DNA from: an uncultured Clostridia bacterium
Lineage (GTDB): Bacteria; Bacillota; Clostridia; Monoglobales; Monoglobaceae
DNA: 64,000 nucleotides
Reading direction: 5' to 3'
NCBI GenBank assembly: GCA_947625905.1
Contig: CANQQJ010000014.1
Coordinates: 1-64,000, forward strand
A model generated the notes under the pieces. It was not told where the DNA came from, did no database searches, and saw nothing but the letters and a program-made list of their open reading frames with translations. This document shows, one piece after another, positions 20,645 to 29,900 of this stretch; position 1 is the first letter of the stretch, and every line of letters starts with the position of its first letter. A program made the translations under genes and the position numbers.

Positions 20645-21211
20645 CTACCCGTTGTATTTCTGTATCGCTTCCCGAACGCCCGACTTTATGATCTCCTCGA
20701 CCGCCAGCACCGCGCGCACCGCGGTCTTTGTGAGGACCTCGGTCTCCTCCTTCGAGAATTTGCCCAGCACAAAATTGCAGATCTCCTCGTGGGTCTCGCC
20801 CTTCGCCTCGCCGATGCCGATCTTGACTCTCGGGAAATTGTCGGAGCCGAGGCACAGGATTATGCTCTTAAGCCCGTTGTGGCCCCCGGCGCTGCCCGAA
20901 GCGCGCGTCCTCAGCTTGCCGAGCTCCATTGTCTTGTCATCCGAGATAACTATTATATTTTCGTCCGGAATGTCATAGTAGTCGGCGATGGGCGCCACCG
21001 CCTCACCGCTCAGGTTCATGTAGGTCTCGGGCTTGACCGCAACGATCTTCTCACCGCCCAGGAATCCCGTTCCCACCTTGGCGGAAAAACGGCTCGACTT
21101 GAACTTTATGTCGTTTTTGGCGCAGAACGCGTCTACAACGTCATAGCCGATATTGTGCCTTGTGTTGACATACTTTCTGCCCGGATTGCCCAGGCCGACC
21201 ACCATATACAT
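20645..21211 (-). CDS. pth: Peptidyl-tRNA hydrolase
   Basis: This 188-residue enzyme hydrolyses peptidyl-tRNAs released by abortive translation. The N terminus VVGLGNPGRKY with Asn9 and RHNIG with His19 (catalytic pair), together with ISDD, KPETYMNLSG and GGHNGLKS, are the family signatures. It is the middle gene between glmU (36 nt upstream) and mfd (4 nt downstream). In many Firmicutes prs or ctc genes sit between glmU and pth; both are absent here. Confidence 0.97.
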   Translation of the reverse strand: MYMVVGLGNPGRKYVNTRHNIGYDVVDAFCAKNDIKFKSSRFSAKVGTGFLGGEKIVAVKPETYMNLSGEAVAPIADYYDIPDENIIVISDDKTMELGKLRTRASGSAGGHNGLKSIILCLGSDNFPRVKIGIGEAKGETHEEICNFVLGKFSKEETEVLTKTAVRAVLAVEEIIKSGVREAIQKYNG

Positions 21212-21247
21212 ATTATGCCTGCCTTTTTAAAATAAATTTACAATGTT

Positions 21248-22642
21248 TTACTTATCCTGCTTTTTGCCCTTTTTTGATTTTTTGGACTTTTTTCTGTTGA
21301 CCGTCCACTGTTCCTTTACGACCTGCTTCGAGCGGGCGATGGCCAGCGACTCGGGCGGCACCTCGTCGGTTATGGTCGAGCCCGCGGCGGTGTAGGCGCC
21401 GTGGCGGACGGTTACGGGCGACACCAGATTGGTGTTGCAGCCGATAAAGCAGTCGTCCTCTATTATCGTGCGGTGCTTGTTCTCGCCGTCGTAGTTTACC
21501 ACGACCGTGCCGCAGCCGAAGTTGACGCGCTTGCCAACGTCGGCGTCGCCGATATACGTAAGATGCGCCACCTTGGTACCGTCGTCGATCGTGGAGTTCT
21601 TGACCTCGACAAAATCGCCTATCTTAACGTCCGAGCCGATCTTTGTGCCGGGTCTTATATACGCGAACGGGCCGACGTTTGTGTCCGAGCCGATCTCGCT
21701 GTCTACCGCGACGCTCTTTAATATCGTGGTGTTTGAGCCCACAACGCAGTTTTTAAGCGAGGTGTCGGAGCCGATAACGCAGTTTTCGCCTATGACCGTG
21801 TTTCCCTCAAGCACCGTGCCGGGATAAAGCACTGTGTCTCTGCCCACCTTGACGTTGGCCGTTATCTGGACCTTGTCGGGGTCGATAATGGTAACACCGC
21901 TCAGCATAAGCTCAACGACCTTGCGGCGGTTCAGTATTTTTCCCACCTGCGCCAGCTGCAGCTTGTCGTTGACGCCGAGTATCTGCTCAAGATCGGTCAC
22001 ATACGCGCCGACCTTGTCTCCGTCGCTCAGCATGATCTCCACAACGTCGGTTATGTAATACTCGCCCTGGGCGTTGTTGTTGGTGATGCGCTTGAGCGCC
22101 GCCCTGAGCTTTTGTATGTCAAAAAAGTACATGCCCGAATTTATCTCTTTTATTTCCCGCTCGTCCTCGTCGGCGTCCTTCTGCTCGACTATCTTGACGA
22201 TCTCGCCCTGCTCGCGGACTATCCTGCCGTAGCCGTAGGGGTCGTCGATATACGCGGTTATGACCGTTGCGGCTCTTTTTTTCTTTATATGGTCCTCGCG
22301 CACCCGCTTTAAGGTGTCGGCCTCTATAAGCGGCGCGTCGCCGTAGAGCACCATAACGGTACCATCGATATTTTTGAGCTCCTCTATTCCCTGCATAACG
22401 GCGTGGCCGGTGCCCAGCTGCTCTTTCTGGAGCGCGTATTTAACGCGGTCGCCGAGATACGCTTTCATGTCCTCGGCCTTGTGGCCAATGACCACAATGT
22501 TCTCGTCGCTTCCGGCCTCCTCGGCGGTGTCTACCACCCACTCGACCAGAGCCTTTCCGGCGGCCTGCTGCAGCGGCTTTGCCACGTTCGACTTCATTCT
22601 CTTGCCCTCGCCCGCGGCGAGTATTATGCTGTATAAGCTCAT
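21248..22642 (-). CDS. glmU: Bifunctional UDP-N-acetylglucosamine pyrophosphorylase / glucosamine-1-phosphate acetyltransferase
   Basis: GlmU (464 residues) makes UDP-GlcNAc for peptidoglycan. The N-terminal nucleotidyltransferase has LAAGEGKRMKS, followed by QLGTGHAV and YGDAPL. The C-terminal half is a left-handed beta helix of hexapeptide repeats (VIGENCVIG, TNVGPFAYIRPG) with the acetyltransferase site HLTYIGDADVG and NYDG. The tail is Lys-rich (KKSKKSKKGKK). It starts after GGGGGAATAAGT and has its own promoter at 22684-22712. It heads the glmU-pth-mfd operon. Confidence 0.97.
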   Translation of the reverse strand: MSLYSIILAAGEGKRMKSNVAKPLQQAAGKALVEWVVDTAEEAGSDENIVVIGHKAEDMKAYLGDRVKYALQKEQLGTGHAVMQGIEELKNIDGTVMVLYGDAPLIEADTLKRVREDHIKKKRAATVITAYIDDPYGYGRIVREQGEIVKIVEQKDADEDEREIKEINSGMYFFDIQKLRAALKRITNNNAQGEYYITDVVEIMLSDGDKVGAYVTDLEQILGVNDKLQLAQVGKILNRRKVVELMLSGVTIIDPDKVQITANVKVGRDTVLYPGTVLEGNTVIGENCVIGSDTSLKNCVVGSNTTILKSVAVDSEIGSDTNVGPFAYIRPGTKIGSDVKIGDFVEVKNSTIDDGTKVAHLTYIGDADVGKRVNFGCGTVVVNYDGENKHRTIIEDDCFIGCNTNLVSPVTVRHGAYTAAGSTITDEVPPESLAIARSKQVVKEQWTVNRKKSKKSKKGKKQDK

Positions 22643-22683
22643 ACTTATTCCCCCAAAAAGAATTTATTTATCATAATTAATAT

Positions 22684-22712
22684 ATTATAACACATAAGAA
22701 AAAATTTTACAA
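22684..22712 (-). promoter_or_regulatory. glmU operon promoter
   Basis: TTGTAA (22712-22707), 17-bp spacer and TATAAT (22689-22684) lie about 40 bp upstream of glmU. Confidence 0.75.
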
Positions 22713-22758
22713 TACCGATTTTCCGATTTCGGAATTTTTAAATTTTCGCCGATTTGAT

Positions 22759-22788
22759 GTATTATTCTTCCCGTCTTTGGCAAGACTT
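22759..22788 (+). promoter_or_regulatory. Candidate sporulation (sigma-F/G-like) promoter of the M23 gene
   Basis: GTATT (22759-22763), 15-bp spacer and GGCAAGACTT (22779-22788) resemble the sigma-F pattern (GYATA, then GGNRANANTR), with one mismatch in each box. The predicted start is close upstream of the GAGGTGATAA ribosome site. No sigma-A promoter is evident. This is inference from consensus. Confidence 0.4.
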
Positions 22789-22805
22789 AACATCGAGGTG
22801 ATAAA

Positions 22806-23747
22806 ATGAACAACAAAAACAACAACGGATTTGAAAACGACGACAAAAACAAAAGGGGCGGCAATTACGACCGCAGGCCGATCACCGACCCTCCGAAAGC
22901 GGATGAGCAAGACGTCACGATCTCGGCGAAGAGAAAAGGATTTTACATAATCCTTTTGCTTGGGATTACCGCCATAGGAATTTACGCGCTTTTAAACGCT
23001 CTGGTGCCGAAGCCCGACAACAAACGCATCGAAACGGGTTCAGTTTTCTCGACCCCGGCGCCCTACGCCGCGGCTGTGCCCGCCAACGCGAACGCGCTGC
23101 CCCAAAGCGGCGATTCGGACGAGGACGACGCGCCTATGCCCGCCGCGGTGCCGACGGCCAAACCCGCCGCTGAGACAAACGCCGACAGCGGCCCGGCATC
23201 GGGCCTCGCCCAGCCGCCGGTTTCGGGAAGGATAATCAAGGACTATTCCGGAGACGATCTGGTATACTCCGAGACCATGAACGACTGGCGCGCCCATTGC
23301 GGAGTTGATATAGGCGCCGCGCCCGACACGTTTGTGACCGCGATAAAGGACGGCACGCTGAAAAAAGTGTACGAAGACAGTCTGCTGGGCACCACGGTGG
23401 TGCTGCACCACAACGACGACGGCACCGAAAGCGTTTACTGCAATCTAAAAGAGGTGCCCGACCTGCCAATAGGCTCGGAGGTCAAGACGGGCGGCGTCTT
23501 GGGCAAGATCGGCTTAAGCGCCGTGTCGGAACAAAACGACGAGCCACACCTGCACTTTGAGATCAGGAAGGACGACAAGCCGCTCGACCCGAAGCAGTAT
23601 GTGGCTTTTGAGGAAGTCGATTATGTGTCACCGGAGCCCTCGGCCGCAAGCGGCGTTAACGATTACGAGGACGCGGAGACCGCGGCGGCCTACTCGCCCG
23701 ACCCGTACACCGACGGCGAGGACATCGAGACCATGATAATAGACTGA
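22806..23747 (+). CDS. Membrane-anchored M23 (LytM) peptidase, SpoIIQ-like
   Basis: This 313-residue protein has an Asn/Lys/Asp-rich cytoplasmic start, one transmembrane helix (about 47-67), a Pro/Ala linker and an M23 domain (about 140-260). The zinc-site motifs HCGVD and HLHFE are intact, as in clostridial SpoIIQ and unlike the degenerate B. subtilis protein. SpoIIQ sits in the forespore membrane and links with SpoIIIAH during engulfment. The SpoIIQ assignment rests on domain layout, length and a sigma-F-like promoter; a vegetative cell-wall endopeptidase is the alternative. An acidic tail follows the domain. The gene has its own terminator. Confidence 0.72.
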   Translation: MNNKNNNGFENDDKNKRGGNYDRRPITDPPKADEQDVTISAKRKGFYIILLLGITAIGIYALLNALVPKPDNKRIETGSVFSTPAPYAAAVPANANALPQSGDSDEDDAPMPAAVPTAKPAAETNADSGPASGLAQPPVSGRIIKDYSGDDLVYSETMNDWRAHCGVDIGAAPDTFVTAIKDGTLKKVYEDSLLGTTVVLHHNDDGTESVYCNLKEVPDLPIGSEVKTGGVLGKIGLSAVSEQNDEPHLHFEIRKDDKPLDPKQYVAFEEVDYVSPEPSAASGVNDYEDAETAAAYSPDPYTDGEDIETMIID

Positions 23748-23777
23748 ACCCCGCCGGATATTATCCGCGCGCCGAAA

Positions 23778-23804
23778 CCGCCCCTTTTCGGGGCGGCTTT
23801 GCTT
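23778..23804 (+). terminator. Terminator of the M23 gene
   Basis: CCGCCCC (23778-23784) and GGGGCGG (23790-23796) pair around TTTTC and are followed by CTTTGCTTT. Confidence 0.75.
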
Positions 23805-23935
23805 TATTTATTCTCTTTGCTTAAAAGCTTCGCCTTGCATTCCGAGAGCTTTGCGGTCTTTTTTATAAAAATCAATTTCTTTTATCCGTTTTCTGACCTT
23901 GTCAACATTTAAATTGTTAATATTTGTCATACCGA

Positions 23936-23964
23936 TTGATTTTTGAAAAGCTTTGTAATATAAT
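23936..23964 (+). promoter_or_regulatory. topB promoter
   Basis: TTGATT (23936-23941), 17-bp spacer and TATAAT (23959-23964) lie 35 bp before the topB ATG. Confidence 0.75.
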
Positions 23965-23998
23965 TAAGAAAAATATTATTTGAATTAGGAGAAGAATT

Positions 23999-26167
23999 AT
24001 GTCCAAAATATTGGTGCTCGCTGAAAAGCCGTCGGTCGGCAGAGAGCTGGCGAGAGTTTTGAAATGCGCGAAAAAGGGAGACGGCTGCCTGATCGGCGAC
24101 AAGTATATCGTAACGTGGGCGCTGGGACACTTGGTGGAGCTGTGCGACCCCGAAGCCTATGACGACAAGTACAAGACCTGGAGTATGGAAACGCTGCCTA
24201 TGCTGCCGAAGCCCATGAAGCTGCAGGTGATACGCCAAACGTCGAAGCAGTTCAGCGCGGTGAAAAAGCAGCTCAGGAGCCCCGAGGTAAGCTCGATAAT
24301 AATCGCCACCGACGCGGGCCGGGAGGGCGAGCTTGTGGCGAGGTGGATAATCGCCAAGGCCGGAGTCAAAAAGCCGATAAAGCGGCTGTGGATCTCTTCT
24401 CAGACCGACAAGGCGATACGCGAGGGATTCAGAAACTTAAAGGACGGCAAGGACTATCAGAACCTATACATGGCGGCTCAGGCCCGCGCCGAGGCCGACT
24501 GGCTGGTGGGGCTCAACGTGACCCGCGCGCTGACCTGCAAGTTTAACGCGCAGCTTTCGGCGGGCAGGGTGCAGACGCCCACGCTTGCGCTGCTGGTGCG
24601 CCGCGAAAACGAGATACGCAGATTTGTTCCCAAGGAATATTACACGATAGAGGCCGACCTGGGCGGACTGTTCGTCACATGGACGGGCGAGAACGGCGGC
24701 AGCACGTTCAGCCGCGAAAAGGCCGAAGCGGTGAAAAATGACATCAAGGGAAAGGAATTTCGGCTGACCTCGATGCGCCGCGCCGAAAAGCAGACGGGCG
24801 CGCCCATGCTCTACGACCTGACCGAGCTGCAGCGCGACGCCAACAAGCTCTACGGCTACTCGCCCAAGCAGACCCTCAACATCATGCAGAAGCTCTACGA
24901 GCAGCACAAGGCGCTGACATACCCGAGGACCGACTCGCGGTACCTGACCGACGATATCGTGCCGACCCTCGGCGACCGTCTGCGCGCGGTCTCAAAGGTC
25001 GAGGACGCGGCGGCGGACATACTCAAAAAGAACCTCAAGATCAGCAAGGCCTGCGTCAACAACGGCAAGGTCTCGGACCATCACGCGATAATACCCACCG
25101 AAGAGCGCGTTCCGATGATAAACCTGTCGCAGGAGGAAAAGCGGATATACTCGCTGGTGGTAAAGCGGTTCTTGGCCTGCTTTATGCCGCCCTATAAATA
25201 TATGCAGGTAAGGGCGGAATTCGGGTGCGGCAGCCACAGCTTTAAGGCGGGCGGCCGCGAGGAGGTCTCAAAGGGCTGGAAAGCGGTGTATTCCTCCGAT
25301 TATTCGTTCGACGAGGACGAGGACATGACCGAGATCCGCGTCGAGGAGCGCAAGCAGATACTGCCCAAAATGAAGGAGGGCGACAAATTTATCTGCAAAA
25401 ACGTGTTTATAAAATCCGGAAAGACCCGCCCGCCCGCGAGATACACCGAGGCGACGCTGCTATCCGCTATGGAGAACCCGTCCCGCTTCGTCAGCGACAA
25501 AAACATGAAGGAATATCTGGGCGGAGGCCTGGGCACGCCCGCGACAAGAGCCGACATAATCGAAAAGCTGTATTCCTCGTTCTATGTGGAGAAGCAGGGG
25601 AACAGCATGGCGCCCACCTCGAAGGGCATACAGCTTATAGACCTGGTGCCCGAGGATCTCAAGGAGCCGCTGCTCACCGCCAAATGGGAGATGGAGCTTG
25701 AGCGCATATCAAAGGGCAGGGCCGATAAAAACAAATTTATCTCCGAAATCGAAAAATACGCGTCCGATCTGGTAAAGGCCGTGAAAAACAGCGAAGCGTC
25801 CTATCGTCACGACAACATGACAAAAAAGACCTGCCCCGAGTGCGGAAAGTTTTTGCTTGAGGTCAACGGCAAAAAAGGCAAGATGCTGGTCTGCCAGGAC
25901 AGAGAGTGCGGCTACCGCCGCTCGGTCAGCGTTATCACGAACGCGCGGTGTCCCGAGTGCCACAAAAAAATGGAGCTTCGGGGCGAGGGCGACAAAAAGA
26001 GCTTTTACTGCTCCTGCGGCTACCGCGAGAAATATTCCGCATTTAAAGAGAGAAAAAATCAAGGCGGCGCCTCAAAGCGCGATGTTCAAAATTATCTGCG
26101 GAACCAGAACAAAAAAGAGGAGGCCAACAATCCGTTCGCGGCGGCCTTCGACAAGCTGAATTTGTAA
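23999..26167 (+). CDS. topB: DNA topoisomerase III (type IA)
   Basis: This 722-residue enzyme passes single strands to decatenate and relax DNA. The Toprim domain opens with LAEKPSVGREL and carries the DAGREGEL acidic motif. The central type IA fold contains the active-site tyrosine in TYPRTDSRYL. The C terminus has two zinc-ribbon-like Cys clusters (CPECGKFLLEV...CQDRECGY, then CPECHKK...CSCGY) that aid DNA binding. The start follows TAGGAGAAGAATT. A ComF-family gene begins 20 nt downstream on the same strand. Confidence 0.96.
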   Translation: MSKILVLAEKPSVGRELARVLKCAKKGDGCLIGDKYIVTWALGHLVELCDPEAYDDKYKTWSMETLPMLPKPMKLQVIRQTSKQFSAVKKQLRSPEVSSIIIATDAGREGELVARWIIAKAGVKKPIKRLWISSQTDKAIREGFRNLKDGKDYQNLYMAAQARAEADWLVGLNVTRALTCKFNAQLSAGRVQTPTLALLVRRENEIRRFVPKEYYTIEADLGGLFVTWTGENGGSTFSREKAEAVKNDIKGKEFRLTSMRRAEKQTGAPMLYDLTELQRDANKLYGYSPKQTLNIMQKLYEQHKALTYPRTDSRYLTDDIVPTLGDRLRAVSKVEDAAADILKKNLKISKACVNNGKVSDHHAIIPTEERVPMINLSQEEKRIYSLVVKRFLACFMPPYKYMQVRAEFGCGSHSFKAGGREEVSKGWKAVYSSDYSFDEDEDMTEIRVEERKQILPKMKEGDKFICKNVFIKSGKTRPPARYTEATLLSAMENPSRFVSDKNMKEYLGGGLGTPATRADIIEKLYSSFYVEKQGNSMAPTSKGIQLIDLVPEDLKEPLLTAKWEMELERISKGRADKNKFISEIEKYASDLVKAVKNSEASYRHDNMTKKTCPECGKFLLEVNGKKGKMLVCQDRECGYRRSVSVITNARCPECHKKMELRGEGDKKSFYCSCGYREKYSAFKERKNQGGASKRDVQNYLRNQNKKEEANNPFAAAFDKLNL

Positions 26168-26187
26168 TATAACAGGAATGATTTTTC

Positions 26188-26955
26188 ATGAATTTTCTTG
26201 ATCGGATATTGTTTTATGTTTATCCCGGAGCCTGCGCCTTCTGCGGCGCTCTAATGCCTCACTCGAAAACCGGGGTGTATATCTGCCCCGAGTGCATGGA
26301 AAAAGTGCGGTTCTGCGCCCGCGGAAGCTGCTGCCCGATATGCGGAGCGCCGCTTGACGCGGAGCCCGCGGAGGACGGGCGGCGCGCAGCGCTTTGCCCT
26401 GAGTGTTTTTCCCTGCGGCGCGGCGGCGTAAGGCGGAGCTTTGACAGGATAATCGCCGCCTGCGCCTATGACGAGAACTCAAGCGGCGGCATAATAAAAT
26501 ATAAACGCGGATTGAGCCTCGGCTCCGCCTCGACCTTCGCGGGGATCATTGCCGCGAATATCCGCGGACGCCTGCCCGATATTAAATTCGATTTTGTCGC
26601 GGCGGTCCCGCCCAGACGGGCAAGGATACGCGAGGTCGGCTTCGACCAGTGCGACCTGCTGGCGCGAAAAACCGCCAAAGCACTCGGCGTTCCGTATGTC
26701 AAAGGCGCGCTTAAAAGAGCGCGGGAGGGCAAAAAACAGACCGAGCTCTCGGGCGATGAGCGGCGCGCGAATCTGGCCGGCGCCTTTGAGACGCGGCTCG
26801 GCGCGGACAAGATAAAAGGCAAAACGATATTGGTGATAGACGACGTTAAGACCACGGGCTCGACCATGGAGGAGTGCGCCCGCGCCTTAAAAGACAAAGG
26901 CGCCGCTTATGTCTGCGGCGCCGCGATCGCGGCAGCGGGCCGCGAAGCAAATTAA
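26188..26955 (+). CDS. ComF-family phosphoribosyltransferase-like protein
   Basis: This 255-residue protein has an N-terminal Cys-rich zinc-binding region (CAFCG, CPEC, CCPICG, CPEC) followed by a phosphoribosyltransferase-like domain with the PRPP loop VIDDVKTTGST near the C terminus. ComFC proteins act in natural transformation after DNA uptake, together with the ComFA helicase; no comFA is in this window. The gene follows topB closely and ends 2 bp before the convergent polC stop. A strong GGCGCCGC...GCGGCGCC stem lies inside its last codons and may help block read-through; no T tract is present. Confidence 0.9.
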   Translation: MNFLDRILFYVYPGACAFCGALMPHSKTGVYICPECMEKVRFCARGSCCPICGAPLDAEPAEDGRRAALCPECFSLRRGGVRRSFDRIIAACAYDENSSGGIIKYKRGLSLGSASTFAGIIAANIRGRLPDIKFDFVAAVPPRRARIREVGFDQCDLLARKTAKALGVPYVKGALKRAREGKKQTELSGDERRANLAGAFETRLGADKIKGKTILVIDDVKTTGSTMEECARALKDKGAAYVCGAAIAAAGREAN

Positions 26956-26957
26956 AT

Positions 26958-29900
26958 TTAAAACGATATCTGGGAGCTGTCGGGCAGACTGCCCAGCACT
27001 CCGTTCTCGGCCAGCGTCTCGATGACCGTTTTGGTCACGCCCGAGCGCTGCTTGAGCTCCTCTTTCGACATGAACTCGCCCTCGCGGGCCGCGTCGTAAA
27101 CGGCCTGGGCGGCGGCGGTACCCACACCCTGAAAAGCGTTCAAAGGCGGCAGTATTCTGCCGTTTTTTTCCTTAAATTTAAAAGCGTGGCTCTCGTAGAG
27201 ATCGACCGGAGCGAACTCGATCCCGCGCTCGTACATCTCAAGGCACACCTCAAGGATGGTAAACAAGTTCTTTTCGTTGGCGGTGGCGCTGTTGCCCTTG
27301 ACGCGTATCTTGCGCATCTCGGAGATAACGCCGTCCTTGCCCTTGGCCATTATCGCGGCGTCGAACAAGTCGGCGCGCACGGTGTAGTATGACATATAGA
27401 ACTGTATCGGATAGTGCACTTTAAAATACGCTATGCGCACCGCCATCATTACGTACGCCGCGGCGTGAGCCTTGGGGAACATATACTTGATCTTTTTGCA
27501 GGATTCTATGTACCACGGCGGCACGTCATGCTCGCGCATGGCCTTTTCGTATTCCTCGGGCATACCCTCCTTAGCGGCTCTGCCCTTTCGCACAAACTCC
27601 ATTATCTGAAACGCCATGACAGGCTCCAGACCCTTTTGGATAAGATAAACCATAATATCGTCTCTCAGTCCGATAACCTCGGAAAGGGTGGCGGTTCTGT
27701 TTTTTATCAGATCCTGCGCGTTGTTGAGCCACACGTCGGTGCCGTGGGACAGGCCGGATATGATCAGCAGCTCCACAAAGGTCTTGGGCATCGTGTCGAC
27801 CAGCATGCCGCGCACAAAGTTGGTGCCGAACTCGGGCACGCCGAAGGTTCCGACCTTGCTGTCGATCTGCTCGGGCGTCACTCCAAGCGCCTCGGTGCCG
27901 CTGAAAATGCTCATGGTCTCGGGATCGTCAAAGGGTATTTTAAGCGCGTCAACTCCGGTCAGGTCCTCGAGCATCCTGATGGTCGAGGGATCGTCGTGGC
28001 CCAGTATGTCCAGTTTGAGCAGGTTGTCGTGTATCGAGTGGAAGTCGAAGTGGGTGGTGATTATGTCGGAATCCTTTTTGTCGGCCGGGTGCTGCACCGG
28101 CGTGAAATCGTGGATGTCCATCGTCTTGGGGCAGACGATGATTCCGCCGGGGTGCTGTCCGGTGGTGCGCTTGACGTCGACCATTCCCTTTGATATGCGC
28201 TTGAGCTCCGCCTCGGGCGCGGTGATCTCCTTTTGCTCATAGTATTTCCGAGCCAGCGCTATGGCGGTCTTGTCGGCGATCGTGCCGATCGTGCCCGCTT
28301 TGAAAACATATTCCTCTCCGAACAGCTCGCCCACGTATTTGTGCGCCGTCGCCTGATACTCGCCCGAGAAATTCAAGTCGATATCGGGGACCTTGTCGCC
28401 CTCAAAGCCCAGGAACGTCTCAAACGGTATGTTCAGCCCGTCCTTTTTAAGGGGCGCGCCGCACTTTGGGCAGATCTTGTCGGGCATATCCATGCCCACG
28501 GCGTACTCGCCGTGCTCGTAAAACTCGCTGTATTTGCACTCGGGGCACACGTAGTGCGGACAGAGGGCGTTGACCTCGGTGATGCCCGACAAAAACGCCG
28601 CGAATGACGAGCCCACGCTGCCTCGGCTGCCTACCAGATAGCCCGCGTCGTTGGATTTTTTGACCAGCTTCTGGGCGATTATGTACATTACCGAGTATCC
28701 GTATTTCACTATGCAGTCAAGCTCGCGGTTCATGCGCTTTTCAACGATCTCGGGCAGAACGTCGCCGTATATCTCGTGCGCCTTTTTGTGGCACATATCG
28801 AGAAGGTCCCTCTCGCTGTTGGGTATCTCGGGCGGATACGAGCCGTCGCGCACGGGCTGTATCTCCTCGATGGTATTCGCTATTTCGATGGTGTTGTCGA
28901 TGACTATCTCCTCCGCGCGGTCACCGAGATAACCGAATTCCTCCAGCATCTCGTCGGTGGTGCGCAGATATAGCGGCGCCTGGGTCTCGGCGTCCTCGTA
29001 GCCCTGGGCGCCCTGGAGCACCCTGCGGTACATCTCGTCCTTGGGGTCCATAAAATGCACGTCGCAGGTGGCGACCGTTTTTATTCCCGCGCGGTCGCCC
29101 AGCTCGACGATTTTTTTGTTTATCTCGATAAGTCCGTTTTCGCTGCCGACCTGGCCGTTTCGGAGCATAAACACGTTGTTGCCCAGAGGCTGTATCTCCA
29201 GATAATCGTAAAATTCCGCGATCTCGAGAAGCTCCTCGTCGGGCAGGCCCTTGATTATCGAGCGGTACAGCTCGCCCTGCTCGCAGGCCGAGCCTATCAC
29301 TATACCCTCGTGATATTTATAGAGCAGGCTCTTGGGTATGCCGGGACGGCGGTAGAAGTAGTCGAGGTTTGAGCGGGAGATCAGTATGTAAAGATTCTTG
29401 AGCCCCACGTAGTTCCGCGCGAGCAGAATTATGTGGTACTTTCTCTCTTTGATCCTCGGGTCGTCTTTTTCGATCGTCGGTATGTTTTTTTCAAGCTCCG
29501 CCGCCTCTTTCCAGGCGGTCATCTCCATCATTTTTATAAAGCAGTACGCCGTGGCCGTCGCGTCCGCAACCGCCCTGTGGTGGTTGTCGAGCTTAACGCC
29601 CAGCCGCTCGCACACGAAGTCCAGCTTATGCACTTCCTCATCCGGGAACAGGTCGCGCGACATTTTAAGCGTGTCCATGGTCTTGTTGGGGAAATATATA
29701 TTAAGCTGTCTCGCGGCCGCGTATATAAATCCCATATCGAACTTCGCGTTGTGGGCGACCATGACCGCCTCGCCGCAGAACTCTTTGAACCTCGGCAGAG
29801 CCTCGGCGATAGTCGGCATATCTTTCACCATCTCGTCTGTGATTCCGGTGATCTGCGTTATCTCGGCCGGGATGCTCCGCTCGGGGTTGACAAGCTGCGA

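Noticed and set aside
24464-24907. Minus-strand frames inside topB, and similar antisense frames in mfd, polC, ftsH and glnN
   Set aside because: They are shadows of well-supported genes with no ribosome site or family match.
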